64,000 nucleotides of DNA from Spirochaetaceae bacterium (GTDB lineage Bacteria; Spirochaetota; Spirochaetia; Treponematales; Rectinemataceae): assembly GCA_025355995.1 (NCBI GenBank), contig JANXYQ010000076.1:1-64000 (forward strand), given 5' to 3'. Shown one piece after another: positions 44,076 through 53,352 of this stretch. How positions within the stretch are numbered: the first letter of the stretch is position 1; the number at the start of each line of letters is the position of its first letter. A program made the position numbers and the translations under genes. Under the pieces are notes generated by a model, which saw only the letters and a program-made list of their open reading frames with translations, searched no databases and had not been told where the DNA came from.

Positions 44076-45200
44076 ATGGGTTCTTTCATTCCCTCCGACC
44101 TCAAGGAGAGAAATCGGGCGACCGTCTACTCGCTACTCTCGGCGACGCAGGGCATCTCCAAGGCGGACTTGGCCCGGGAGAGCGGCATCAGCGCCCCGAC
44201 AGTCCAAAAAATAGTCGAGTATTTTGCCGCCCTCGGCCTGGTGCGGGGCATCGCTGATGGTCAGGCTCGGGCCTCCTCCTTGCTCCCGGGAAGGAGGCCC
44301 CAGCCCCTCCTCCTGAATCCCGGCGCCGCCTACGCTATAGGCGCGGAGTACGACGGAGTCCACCTTACGGTGGGCGTGGTCGACCTGGCGGGGCGCCTCC
44401 TCTCGCTCGAGCGGCGGAAGTCGCCGGCTGACGTCCAGACCCTGCTGGCGGAGGCTATCGAGGGCGCGGTCGACGGGGCCATCGCCGCGGCCGGCATCGA
44501 CCGAGGCGCCATCGTAGGCCTCGGCCTCGGCTTGCCGGGCACCGTCGATCCGATCGGCCGGACCCTTCGATTCGCCCCCCTCGTCGGGATCACGGCGCCG
44601 GCGGATTTCGGCCCCCTCCTCGACGAGATAGAGGCTCGCCTCGGCTTTCCCCTGGTGCTCGAAAACGACGCCAACGCCGCCGCCCTGGGCGAATACGCCG
44701 CCCGCTCCCTCGGCTCCGGAGGGGACCTGCTTTTCGCCGTACTCGGCCGCGGCCTCGGCGCCGGCCTGATCCTCGACGGCAAGCTGCGGAAAGGCCCGAA
44801 GGCCTTCGCAGGCGAGATCGGCTATCTCGTCTTCGATCCTGCCTGGGCCTCCTCGCTCGACGCGCCCGGCTGGCTCGAGGGCGAGACGGACCTCGCGTCG
44901 TTCTGGGCCGAGGCCGAGAGCCCGGGAGGGGTCTCGCAGGCCTCCCTCGAGCGCGTCGCCGACCGCCTCGCCCTGGGGCTAGCCAATATCTGTATCGCCC
45001 TGGACCTGAACCGCGTGGTCGTAGGCAGGGCCCATCGCGAGGGCTTCGGGCCCGAGATGCTGAGGCTCATCGGCGAGAGGCTGTCCAGGCTCTCGGTCCT
45101 GGAGATCTCCTGCGAGGCGCCGGTCGCGCGGGAGTCCGGAGTGGCGGGGGCGGCCGGACTGGCCCTGGATAGATGGCTTAAGGGAGTGTTCGCCGGCTAG
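44076..45200 (+). CDS. ROK-family transcriptional repressor (XylR/NagC type)
   Basis: 374 residues from ATG 44076, which has AGAGG eight bases upstream; GTG 44052 in the same frame lacks a ribosome site. An N-terminal winged HTH (LKERNRATVYSLLSATQGISKADLARESGISAPTV region, about 7-42) is followed by a ROK sugar-kinase-like domain with GLGLGLPGTVDP, LVLENDANAAALGEY and LGRGLGAGLI. The usual HCxxC zinc motif of ROK kinases is not seen near GEIGYLVFDP. It should sense the sugar carried by the ABC system that follows and act on the palindrome upstream. Confidence 0.9.
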   Translation: MGSFIPSDLKERNRATVYSLLSATQGISKADLARESGISAPTVQKIVEYFAALGLVRGIADGQARASSLLPGRRPQPLLLNPGAAYAIGAEYDGVHLTVGVVDLAGRLLSLERRKSPADVQTLLAEAIEGAVDGAIAAAGIDRGAIVGLGLGLPGTVDPIGRTLRFAPLVGITAPADFGPLLDEIEARLGFPLVLENDANAAALGEYAARSLGSGGDLLFAVLGRGLGAGLILDGKLRKGPKAFAGEIGYLVFDPAWASSLDAPGWLEGETDLASFWAEAESPGGVSQASLERVADRLALGLANICIALDLNRVVVGRAHREGFGPEMLRLIGERLSRLSVLEISCEAPVARESGVAGAAGLALDRWLKGVFAG

Positions 45201-45246
45201 AGAGCCGAAGCGTCACGATATCGCATGGAATTCCGAGGAGGCGAGA

Positions 45247-46527
45247 ATGCGCAAGAGAATGATTGCGGCGGCCATTGCCGTCGCGCTGGTAGCCGCGCTT
45301 GCGGCGACGCTGGGGCTGGCTGGTTGCGCCAAGCCGGCCGCGAAGAAGGGTCCCGTGGAGCTCAACGCGCTATTCATGAAACAGGCGGGCTACAGCGAGG
45401 ACGATATCACGGCGATGACCGCCGAATTCACGAAGGCCAACCCGAAGGTCAAGGTCAACCTCACCTTCGTGGCCTACGAGGAGCTCGAGCCCAAGATCCT
45501 GGCGTCCTATTCCTCGGGCGGCTACGACGTCGTCCTGGGCGACTGCATCTGGCCGCCCAAATTCTCCAAGGCTGGGGTGGTTCTCGACGTGACCAAGCGG
45601 ATGGCCGCGGTCGATACCAAGGACATCTTCAAGGGAGCCCTCGACTCGGTGAGCTACGACGGGAAATACTACGGCATGCCCTGGCTCAACGATTGCAAGT
45701 ACCTATTCTATAACAAGAGCATGCTCAAGAAGGCGGGCTTCTCCGCGCCGCCCGCCACCTGGGACGAGCTGGCGGCGATGGCGAAGGCCATTAAGGCCAA
45801 GGGCATCGCCAAATATCCGATAGCATGGAGCTGGAGCCAGGCCGAGGCCCTCATCTGCGACTACACGGCCCTCTCCGAGGCCTTCGGCGGTGGCATGATA
45901 GGAACGGACGGCAAGCCGGCGATCTCGGCGGACGGTAACCTGAAGGCCCTCGAGTTCATGGTGAAATCCCTGAAGGACGGCATCACCAACCCGAAGTCCA
46001 CCGAGATGCTCGAGAACGACGTCCTGGCCACCTTCATAGCGGGCAACGCGGCCTTCGGCCTCAACTGGACCTACATGTACGCCGCCGGGAAGGACCCCGC
46101 CCAGTCGAAGATCGGCGCCGACGTGGGAATAGCCCCCATTCCCGGCACCGCGGCGGCCAAGAGCGCCACCGTGAACGGCGGGATGCCCCTCATGATCACC
46201 TCCGGCTCCAAGAACCCCGACGCGGCGTGGAACTACATCCTCTATCTCTCGTCCCAGGACGTGCAGAAGAAATACGCGAAAAACGCCCTTCCGATCTGGA
46301 AATCGCTCTTCGAGGACGCCTCCGTCGTGGCGACCAGCCCCGAGGTGGTCGTGACCTCCAAGACGCAGTACGATTACATCAGGAACAGGCCGCAGGTCCC
46401 ATACTACGGCGAGCTTTCGACCGAGCTCCAGGCGGATATCCAGTCCGCCCTCCTCGGGAAGATGACGCCCGCCGCGGCCCTTGCGGCCGCCCAGGCGAAG
46501 GCGGTCGATCTGGCGGCGAAGAAGTAA
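45247..46527 (+). CDS. Sugar ABC transporter substrate-binding lipoprotein
   Basis: 426 residues from ATG 45247 after GAGGAGG. The signal peptide ends in a clear lipobox LAGC at about residues 24-27, so the mature protein is a lipoprotein in the periplasm. Family-1 binding features are AEFTKANPKVKVNLTFVAYEELEPKIL-type sequence, YDVVLGDCIWPPKFSKAGV and YYGMPWLNDCKYLFYNKSML. It is followed by a hairpin and two permease genes, and is probably repressed by the upstream ROK protein. Confidence 0.94.
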   Translation: MRKRMIAAAIAVALVAALAATLGLAGCAKPAAKKGPVELNALFMKQAGYSEDDITAMTAEFTKANPKVKVNLTFVAYEELEPKILASYSSGGYDVVLGDCIWPPKFSKAGVVLDVTKRMAAVDTKDIFKGALDSVSYDGKYYGMPWLNDCKYLFYNKSMLKKAGFSAPPATWDELAAMAKAIKAKGIAKYPIAWSWSQAEALICDYTALSEAFGGGMIGTDGKPAISADGNLKALEFMVKSLKDGITNPKSTEMLENDVLATFIAGNAAFGLNWTYMYAAGKDPAQSKIGADVGIAPIPGTAAAKSATVNGGMPLMITSGSKNPDAAWNYILYLSSQDVQKKYAKNALPIWKSLFEDASVVATSPEVVVTSKTQYDYIRNRPQVPYYGELSTELQADIQSALLGKMTPAAALAAAQAKAVDLAAKK

Positions 46528-46609
46528 GGGGGCTACGGGGCGGGAGGCCGCCTAATTAGCCTGATTTCCATTATCGAGTCGATAAGGCGATGATGGAGGA
46601 CGGGGATAC

Positions 46610-46687
46610 CCGCCAACGTACGCAAGGGCAAGCGGCGGCTCGGCTCGCTTCATTAGCGCTCTGTCGCGTATGTTGGCGGTTTTCTTT
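46610..46687 (+). terminator. Large stem-loop between binding protein and permease genes
   Basis: CCGCCAACGTACGC (46610-46623) pairs with GCGTATGTTGGCGG (46666-46679) with one G-T wobble; the 42-nt loop holds a second small hairpin (AAGCG/CGCTT). TTTTCTTTC follows directly. It looks like a partial intrinsic terminator or 3'-end stabiliser that would let the binding protein be made in excess of the permeases. It occupies the 227-bp gap 46528-46754, which has no gene. Confidence 0.6.
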
Positions 46688-46754
46688 CGTGCGATCGCGG
46701 CGACGAATTCCTGGACGGTACCTCGCACGTATCCTTAAGCACGGAGCTGAACAG

Positions 46755-47645
46755 ATGTCCATCCGAAATTCCGAGGGGCGCTTCGCCCTAGCGGTCTCCG
46801 CGCCGGCCCTGGCGATCATCCTCGCGGTCGTGCTCCTGCCGCTCGCCACGACCTTCGCGTACAGTTTCATGAACGTCGAGCTAATCTCGGCGGCCAATGG
46901 CTCCTTCGTGGGCCTCGCTAACTACGCCGAGGTGCTGGGCTCGAGGGCCTTCTGGGCCGCGCTTGGGAGGACGGCCTATTTCACGGCCGCCTCGGCCTCG
47001 CTGGAGACGATCCTGGGGCTCTTCATCGCCCTCCTCCTCAACGAGGAATTCTTCGGCGTAAAATTCCTGCGTAGCATCGTGATCATCCCCTGGGCGATAC
47101 CTACGATCGTCAACGGGAGCCTGTGGAAATGGATCTACAACGGCGAGTACGGCATCATGAACGCGATCTTCCTCAAGCTCGGCCTCATCTCCGAGTACCG
47201 GTCCTGGCTGTCGGACCCCTTCGCGGCGATGAACCTGGTCGTGGTCGCCGACGCGTGGAAGATGACGCCCCTCGCGGCCATCTTCTTCCTCGCCGCTCTG
47301 CAGTCCGTCAACAAGGCCACCTACGAGGCGGCCACGGTGGACGGCGCCGGGCCATACAGGCGATTCTTCTCCCTGACCCTTCCTTACCTCACGCCCACCC
47401 TCCTCGTCGTCCTCGTCATGAGGACGGTCGAGAAGTTCAAGGCCTTCGACGTCTTCTACATGATAACCCGGGGCGGTCCCGCGAATGGGACGAAGGTCCT
47501 CATGTACGAGACCTACCAGAGGGCTTTCACGAACCTCCAGTACTCTCAGGCTTCGACCTACGCCTATCTCTTCGTGATAATCATCGCATCGCTGACCGCG
47601 TTCTATATCAAGGCGCTTCGGAAAAGCGAGGAATTCAATGCTTGA
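46755..47645 (+). CDS. Sugar ABC transporter permease, MalF/UgpA type
   Basis: 296 residues from ATG 46755, eight bases after GGAG; the frame is open further upstream through the hairpin but lacks a ribosome site there. Six membrane helices are present, with the EAA loop KATYEAATVDGAGPYRRFFSL at about 190-212. It overlaps the next permease by 8 bp. It forms the channel for the lipoprotein encoded upstream. No ATPase gene is adjacent. Confidence 0.93.
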   Translation: MSIRNSEGRFALAVSAPALAIILAVVLLPLATTFAYSFMNVELISAANGSFVGLANYAEVLGSRAFWAALGRTAYFTAASASLETILGLFIALLLNEEFFGVKFLRSIVIIPWAIPTIVNGSLWKWIYNGEYGIMNAIFLKLGLISEYRSWLSDPFAAMNLVVVADAWKMTPLAAIFFLAALQSVNKATYEAATVDGAGPYRRFFSLTLPYLTPTLLVVLVMRTVEKFKAFDVFYMITRGGPANGTKVLMYETYQRAFTNLQYSQASTYAYLFVIIIASLTAFYIKALRKSEEFNA

Positions 47646-48492
47646 GAGGAATCGGGGCCTCGCCATTTCGCAATACGCCTTCGCCCTGGCCCTTGCCGTC
47701 GGCATCCTGGGGCCCTTCGTATGGATGATCGTCACCAGCCTCTCGCTGCAGCGCGATCTCACCGCGGTCCCTCCGGTCATCTCGCTCGCTGGCTTGAGCT
47801 TGGAGCGCTACCTGCGCATCCTCACGAGCCGCTCGACGAGCGACATCGCCTACGCATTCCGCGTCGCCATGGGCAACAGCCTCTTTGTCGCGATAGCCGT
47901 CACGATTTCCGCCCTGGTCTTCGGGAGCCTCGCCGCATATGCCTTCGCCCGGCTGAAGTTCAAGGGGCGCGGCCCCCTCCTCCTCTTCATCCTCTTCACC
48001 TATATGGCCCCGCCCGTCATCTTCGTAGTGCCCCTCTACCTCATACTATCCGGCCTCGGCATGCTGAATTCGAAGCTGACCCTCGTGCTCCTCTACAGCT
48101 CCTTCGTGATTCCCTTCATCATCTGGGTGATGCGCGGTTTCTTCGCGTCGATCTCGCGCTCCTACGAGGACGCCGCCGCCATGGACGGCTGCACCAGGCT
48201 GCAGGCTCTCCTGCACGTATTCCTTCCCATGGCGCGGCCCGGCCTGGTAGCCACCGGCATCCTCGCCTTCCTGATGGCCTGGGACGAATTCTTCATGGCC
48301 CTCATCTTTACTTCGAACCTCGCGGCCAAGACGATTCCGGTCGCCATCGCCGAGTTCAACGGGAAGTTCTCGATAGACTACGGGATGATCTCCGCGGGCG
48401 GAGTGCTCGCCTCGCTGCCCCCGGTGATAATCGCGATCGTATTCCAGAAGTACATCGTGATGGGAATGACCTCGGGAGGAGTCAAGGAATGA
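47638..48492 (+). CDS. Sugar ABC transporter permease, MalG/UgpE type
   Basis: 284 residues with six membrane helices, including the EAA loop SYEDAAAMDGCTRLQALLHVF near residue 180-200 and the C-terminal FQKYIVMGMTSGGVKE, typical for the MalG family. It is the last gene of the ROK-SBP-permease operon. It ends 16 bp from the convergent zinc-ribbon membrane protein gene, so no separate terminator is visible. Confidence 0.94.
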   Translation: MLERNRGLAISQYAFALALAVGILGPFVWMIVTSLSLQRDLTAVPPVISLAGLSLERYLRILTSRSTSDIAYAFRVAMGNSLFVAIAVTISALVFGSLAAYAFARLKFKGRGPLLLFILFTYMAPPVIFVVPLYLILSGLGMLNSKLTLVLLYSSFVIPFIIWVMRGFFASISRSYEDAAAMDGCTRLQALLHVFLPMARPGLVATGILAFLMAWDEFFMALIFTSNLAAKTIPVAIAEFNGKFSIDYGMISAGGVLASLPPVIIAIVFQKYIVMGMTSGGVKE

Positions 48493-48508
48493 GGGGCTCC
48501 CCTCGCTC

Positions 48509-49225
48509 CTAGAGGTGGAAGAGCTTGCGCAGCGAGGCCCTGTTCACGATCCGGTAGTGCACGTAGAAGAGGAAGCCCGCCGAGGGCAGGCCGGCGACCA
48601 GCACGATCGCCGACCAGGTAAGGAATAGCCGCCCCTGGAAATTCAGGTTAAGGACCGTCTCCAGGCCGATGCTGGCGAGGACCACCCCGGCCAGCACTAT
48701 GGCGATTACGTTGATGCCCTTCCGCTTGGATATCGAGGATAGGACGCCGCAGCCCACGACGATGCCCTCGAAGATGAGCGCGAGGGGCAGGCCCAGGCTG
48801 GGGAACCAATCCAAGGATCCGTCGATGGCGTCGAGCGCGAGCAGGAAGGCGAGGCTCGAAGGCCCGAGCACGGAAAAGATAAGCCAAGGCCGGCCGCTCA
48901 GGATCGTTGGGATGCCTACTGCGAGCCAGAGGTAGGAGAAGGACGCCAGCGGGTAGAGCGCCCAGGTCAGCCGCCCGTCGACCAGCGCGTTGATCGCGAG
49001 GACGACGATCGCGGCGATCAGGCTGCAGGCTGTGAAAAGCTCCAGGAAAACCGTGCGCTTCTCCCTGGGAGTCAGCGTGTCCCCGTCCTCCGGATCGAGG
49101 ATGTGCTCGGGATAGGCGCGATGGGGAGCCGGCGAGCCCTCGCCGGCCTCGATCGCGGCGTGGCAGAGGGGGCAGTGCCGAGCCGAACCCCCGACCTCTA
49201 CTTTGCAATTCGGGCATAGGGCCAT
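48509..49225 (-). CDS. Zinc-ribbon multi-pass membrane protein (DUF6320-like)
   Basis: 238 residues from ATG 49225. The N-terminus is a zinc ribbon with CPNC (4-7) and CPLC (18-21). After a linker with TPREKRTVFLELFTACSL come about six membrane helices up to the end. The layout matches DUF6320-type proteins, which often sit beside a condensation-like acetyltransferase, as here (8 bp downstream of it). The function is unknown; a membrane partner for an acyl transfer reaction is an inference from context. Confidence 0.75.
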   Translation of the reverse strand: MALCPNCKVEVGGSARHCPLCHAAIEAGEGSPAPHRAYPEHILDPEDGDTLTPREKRTVFLELFTACSLIAAIVVLAINALVDGRLTWALYPLASFSYLWLAVGIPTILSGRPWLIFSVLGPSSLAFLLALDAIDGSLDWFPSLGLPLALIFEGIVVGCGVLSSISKRKGINVIAIVLAGVVLASIGLETVLNLNFQGRLFLTWSAIVLVAGLPSAGFLFYVHYRIVNRASLRKLFHL

Positions 49226-49233
49226 GGCTTTCC

Positions 49234-50577
49234 TCACATGTTGGAGCTGACATCTATGGGGATACCCAGCCCTTCCAGGCGGGTGAAGAACAGGCGCTCC
49301 AACTCGGTCGCGGAGAACAGGGACCCGAAGCTGATATATAGATCGTCCCTGAAGCTGACGCAGGCCGCCTTCGTCCTGCAGAGCCGGCTGGGCGCCGGTA
49401 TGAATGCGAAGCTCTCGACCAGGGCGGCCAGCGATTCCGGCAGCGCGACGGAGCCGAGGTTGGAGAGGGAGCCGGACATCGTGTTCTCGCCCATCCGCTT
49501 GTAGACGAGCCGGGCCGCCATGTCCTTCAAACCGAGGGGTAGGGCGCGGATAAGCATGGAGCGCCCTCCCATCGCGTTGCGCGAAAGCTGGCGGGAGATG
49601 TTCTTGACGCTCACCGCCTCCTGCATGAAAAAGTGGACCGACTTGACGATCTCCTCGAAATCGTAGTGGCCGAGGCGCGTGTCGAGCGAGGGAAGCACGT
49701 ATAGCGAGAAGTTGCGCATGGTGCGGCTCGGGAAGAGCTTGCGGAGGTTCACCGGAACCTCGATGGCCAGGGTATGGGGCAGGGCCTTCCGGACTGGGCC
49801 TGGCAGGTCGTAGTAGAGCTCCTGGAGCGAGGCCAGGTATACGGCCGTGAGCAGCTCCGTGAGGCTCGCCCCGAGCCGCTTGGAGAGCCGGAGGACGGCG
49901 CTCAAGGGCATCTGCCCCGTGATGACTCGGTACTGCCCTCGCCACAGGGGCAGGGCCGGGAAATGAAAGGCCCTCGGGACCTTCCCGGGGTAGGGGATGC
50001 CCGGAAGCGCGTGCCGATTGAACGCGTCCTCGGATTCCTCGGCGTCCGGCTGCTCCGAGGGCGAGAAGATGCCCTCGCTCTCGGGGATATCCTCGCCGAG
50101 CTGGCGGAAGTATTCGAGGACGAGGGCCCTGAGGAAGCCGAGGGCCCCGGCCCCGTCGCAGAGGACATGGCAGAATTCCACGGCTATCCTCGAGGAGTAG
50201 GCCCGCACGCGGAAGAGGAAGTGGCCTCGGCGCGCCCTCATGTTCAGGCAGGGATACTTCGAGTCCGCCGAGACCTTGGTGCGCTTGTCGACGGCGGGCT
50301 CGAGGTAGTACCAGAAGAAGCCGCGCCTAAGCAGGGCGTCGTAATAGGGGAATCGCGGAGCTATGGCCGCGAGGGCGGATTCGAGGGCGGGAAGGACGAC
50401 CACGGAACGAAGGGTGGCCGAGATCCGGAATACGAGGGTCGCCGTCGAATTGGTCAGGCCCGGCATGAAGGCGCCGGCGTTGTCGAGGACGTACCAGCTT
50501 TCGTCATCGTATCGGAATTCCGTGCGCGAGAAACGCTGGTTTCGGCGCAGGTGGTCCGCTGTCTCTCGCTTACCCAT
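49234..50577 (-). CDS. Condensation-domain-like acyltransferase (alcohol acetyltransferase/PapA type)
   Basis: 447 residues. The catalytic HxxxDG motif appears as HVLCDG in VEFCHVLCDGAGALGFLRAL (parts shown), near residue 137. The later EVPVNLRKLFPSRTMRNF and SLSNLGSVALPES segments match the DFG-region side of the chloramphenicol-acetyltransferase/condensation superfamily. It would transfer an acyl group from CoA to an alcohol or sugar lipid. It overlaps the RecQ-like gene by 8 bp upstream and precedes the zinc-ribbon membrane protein. Confidence 0.75.
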   Translation of the reverse strand: MGKRETADHLRRNQRFSRTEFRYDDESWYVLDNAGAFMPGLTNSTATLVFRISATLRSVVVLPALESALAAIAPRFPYYDALLRRGFFWYYLEPAVDKRTKVSADSKYPCLNMRARRGHFLFRVRAYSSRIAVEFCHVLCDGAGALGFLRALVLEYFRQLGEDIPESEGIFSPSEQPDAEESEDAFNRHALPGIPYPGKVPRAFHFPALPLWRGQYRVITGQMPLSAVLRLSKRLGASLTELLTAVYLASLQELYYDLPGPVRKALPHTLAIEVPVNLRKLFPSRTMRNFSLYVLPSLDTRLGHYDFEEIVKSVHFFMQEAVSVKNISRQLSRNAMGGRSMLIRALPLGLKDMAARLVYKRMGENTMSGSLSNLGSVALPESLAALVESFAFIPAPSRLCRTKAACVSFRDDLYISFGSLFSATELERLFFTRLEGLGIPIDVSSNM

Positions 50578-52114
50578 TACCTACACTATGAGCCGAAGAG
50601 GGAAGTTCTTCAACTCGAGCGCGAGAGCCGCGCTTCCTCCCCGCGATCGTTCCCTTCCATATCCGGCCATCCAGCTCCCTGACGAGCCCGGTCCGCAGGG
50701 CCTCGGCCATCGCTCGCAGGGCGTCCTTCGGGTCCCAGCCGCTCATGGCGCCCCAGAACGCGCAGCGAGGCGGCTCTCCCGACCCGTCGCGCCCCGGGCG
50801 CCCGAGGAGGAGGGAGACCGCCTCCTCGGCCGAGAAGCGCCGTGCGTTGCTTCGCGCGAAGCCCTCGATTTCCGCCTCTCCTTCGCGGCCTTCCCTACCG
50901 GCGCCCTCGCAGCGGTCGCAGCCCGAGCAGGGCGCCCTGCCCTCGCGCGCCGTCCCGAGCAGGTCGAGGAGCCTGTCGCGCCTGCACCCCTCCACGGAAA
51001 GGGCATAGTCGAGCAGGGCGCGGAAGCGGGACCTGCGCAGGGAGTCGGCCTCCCTTTCGAGCCTGCCTTCCTCGCCCGGCCCCGCGATGAGGACGGCGCG
51101 GGAGGGGAGGGCGTCGCGGCCCGCGCGCCCCGCCTCCTGCAAATAGGCCTCTACGCTCGTCGGGGCCTCGAAATGAACGACGCTGCGTATGTTTTTCTTG
51201 TCCACGCCCATGCCGTAGGCGCAGGTGCTCACCAATATCCCCCGCTCGGACGCGAAGAACCATTCCTCGATCGATTTCTTCTCATGTCTCTCGAGGCCCG
51301 CGTGGTAGAAGCGGATTTCGCCCTCGTCCAGCCTCTCCCTGAGGAGGCGCGCGAGCATCTGCGCGCTTTCTCGCGAGGAGCAGAAGATAACGAGCGGTCG
51401 GGGCAGCTCCCTCGCGAGCCGCACGAGGCTGTGCTCCCTGCTGAGGGTCCGAACGACCGCATAGGCGATATTCGGCCTGTCCGGATCGCCCTCTATCACC
51501 CTATACGCCGAGCCGGCGAAGAGTATCCTCGCAACCGCCTCGAATACCGTCGGGCTGGCGGTCGCCGTAAAGGCGCTCAAAGCGGGAGGATCCAAGGCTT
51601 CGATTATCCTTCCAAGGTCCAGGTAGGCGGGACGGAAGCTCTCGCCCCACTCCGAGACGCAATGCGCCTCGTCGATGGCGAGGTGGATGGGCCGAGCCTC
51701 TTTAAGGAAATCCAGGAGCCTCGCGGTTCTTAGGCATTCCGGATTGGAAATAATGATTTTTGCCTTCCCGTGCTCTACCGACGCCTCCGCGGCGCGGCGC
51801 TCCTCGCCGGACTGGCCCCCGCGGAAAAGGGCGCAGGCTATGCCCAGGGTCTCCAGGCGCCGGCGCTGGTCCTCCATCAGCGCCAGCAAGGGGTAGGCGA
51901 CGACGGTGGGGCGAGGGAGGAGGATGGCCGGCAGCTGGAAGCAGAGCGATTTTCCGAAGCCGGTCGGCAGCAGCACGACCTGCCGGAGCGGCTCGGCGCC
52001 GGCGCTGCAGGCGTCCAGGACGTTGGCCGCGACCAGGCGCTGGTAGGGATAGAGATAGTCGAGGCCGAATATTTCCTTCGCGGCGCGGGCGACGGGGTCC
52101 TCGGTGCATTCCAC
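50570..52114 (-). CDS. RecQ-like ATP-dependent DNA helicase
   Basis: 514 residues from GTG 52114. It has Walker A LPTGFGKSLCFQ (about 49-60), DEAHCVSEWGESFRPAYLDLG (DEAH box and RecQ aromatic loop, partly quoted), FTATAS, and motif VI with YLQEAGRAGRD. A zinc-binding Cys set follows (CRRDRLLDLLG and CSGCDRC). The usual HRDC domain is absent and the C-terminus is short, so it is a minimal RecQ. Role: unwinding of recombination or repair intermediates. Confidence 0.9.
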   Translation of the reverse strand: MECTEDPVARAAKEIFGLDYLYPYQRLVAANVLDACSAGAEPLRQVVLLPTGFGKSLCFQLPAILLPRPTVVAYPLLALMEDQRRRLETLGIACALFRGGQSGEERRAAEASVEHGKAKIIISNPECLRTARLLDFLKEARPIHLAIDEAHCVSEWGESFRPAYLDLGRIIEALDPPALSAFTATASPTVFEAVARILFAGSAYRVIEGDPDRPNIAYAVVRTLSREHSLVRLARELPRPLVIFCSSRESAQMLARLLRERLDEGEIRFYHAGLERHEKKSIEEWFFASERGILVSTCAYGMGVDKKNIRSVVHFEAPTSVEAYLQEAGRAGRDALPSRAVLIAGPGEEGRLEREADSLRRSRFRALLDYALSVEGCRRDRLLDLLGTAREGRAPCSGCDRCEGAGREGREGEAEIEGFARSNARRFSAEEAVSLLLGRPGRDGSGEPPRCAFWGAMSGWDPKDALRAMAEALRTGLVRELDGRIWKGTIAGRKRGSRARVEELPSSAHSVGNG

Positions 52115-52161
52115 ATGGGGTCTACGCGCGCCGCGGGGCCGCCCGAATGAGCTCCCCTGCC

Positions 52162-53352
52162 CTAGAAGCCCTTGATCTTCTTGCCGCAGAGCATGTTCTG
52201 GTAGCAGCGGACGCAGCCGGGGAATATCCCGTCGGGGCTCGCCTTGAGCTCATCCCGGAATTTTTTGGCTCGCGGCCCGTTGAATATCTCGAAGAAACTC
52301 GCGTCCTTGATGTTGCCCAGCTTGTAGTCCGGATAGTCGGCGCAGAAATGCACCCCGCCGTCGTAGTCTATGTTGGCCTGGCTCCAGGGAACGGAGCAGT
52401 GCGTGCGGACCGGTATCTCGAGCTCGCTGTAGTAGGTGTTGATCTTCTCGGGATTGAGGGCGGGCACGGTGACGATGGGGTGGTCGGTTTCCATCGCGTG
52501 TATCCGCGTGAGGATGTCGTAGAGCTCCTGGCCGTCGATCCCCTCGTTGTAGTCGGTGTCGTAGGCTTGGAGGCAGCCGATCTCGGTGTCCAGCCTCTCG
52601 CGCATGAACTCGCGCTGGCGCTCGACGATGGCGGCGTTGGTGTAGGTCCCGAGGTTGAAGATGTGCCAGGACAGGCCGAAGCTCTGGGAGGCCTCGGCGA
52701 GGCGGTAGAGGTCCTTGTAGTTCAGGTTGTTGACGGTGCTCACGATGCCCATGTGGGGAAGATGCGAGCCCTGCCGCTTCTTCTCCCTGTTTATGGCCTC
52801 GAAGCCCTCGACCACTCGCTTGTACGAGCCCTCTCCGCGGATCCTGTCGTTCGTCTCCTCGAAGCCGTCGAGGGAGACGAAGAGGGCGTGCCACTTTTTG
52901 CGCACGATCTCCTCCGCGTTCTTCGCGAGGTGGGTCCCGTTCGTGTTGACGCTCACGGCCAGGCCCGCGTCCTTCATATAGTCCACGAGGGGAAAGAGGT
53001 CGGGATAGAGGAAGGGCTCTCCGCCCCAGAGGTAGATGGTCGGCTTCTTGTGTTTTATCTCGTCGACGAGGCGCTTGTAGGTCTCGAGGCTTACGATCTT
53101 CTTGGATTCCTCGGCCGCGAAGGCGCCCTTGAGCACTCCCTTGTCCCCGCGCTGGCCGCACATGACGCAGCGCAGGTTGCACAGCGGCGTGAGGCGGAAG
53201 TACAGCAGACTCAGCTCGTGGGTTCGGCCCTTGTAAAAGCGATGGTCGATCTGCATCGACTTCTTCTGCGACGCGAAGGACTTGGCGAATTTTAGCGCGA
53301 GGCCTGGATCAGCCTTGAGGAGCTTGGGCACTAGGGAAAAATTGGTCTTCAA
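52162..53352 (-). CDS. Radical SAM protein with SPASM-type C-terminal cluster domain
   Basis: 396 residues from TTG 53352, seven bases after AGGAG. The radical SAM cluster is Cys58-x3-Cys62-x2-Cys65 in LCNLRCVMCGQRG. A later LWGGEPFLYPDLF is the GGE motif, and VSVNTNGTHL follows. The C-terminus has six or more Cys (HCSVPWSQ, HFCADYP, GCVRCYQNMLCGKK) that fit a SPASM domain binding extra Fe-S clusters. Such enzymes modify peptides, or act like anaerobic sulfatase maturases. No substrate peptide gene is obvious nearby. Confidence 0.85.
   Translation of the reverse strand: MKTNFSLVPKLLKADPGLALKFAKSFASQKKSMQIDHRFYKGRTHELSLLYFRLTPLCNLRCVMCGQRGDKGVLKGAFAAEESKKIVSLETYKRLVDEIKHKKPTIYLWGGEPFLYPDLFPLVDYMKDAGLAVSVNTNGTHLAKNAEEIVRKKWHALFVSLDGFEETNDRIRGEGSYKRVVEGFEAINREKKRQGSHLPHMGIVSTVNNLNYKDLYRLAEASQSFGLSWHIFNLGTYTNAAIVERQREFMRERLDTEIGCLQAYDTDYNEGIDGQELYDILTRIHAMETDHPIVTVPALNPEKINTYYSELEIPVRTHCSVPWSQANIDYDGGVHFCADYPDYKLGNIKDASFFEIFNGPRAKKFRDELKASPDGIFPGCVRCYQNMLCGKKIKGF

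Noticed and set aside
46578-46585. GTCGATAA as a second sigma-28 promoter before the permease genes
   Set aside because: The -10-like box has no TAAA-like element 15 bp upstream.
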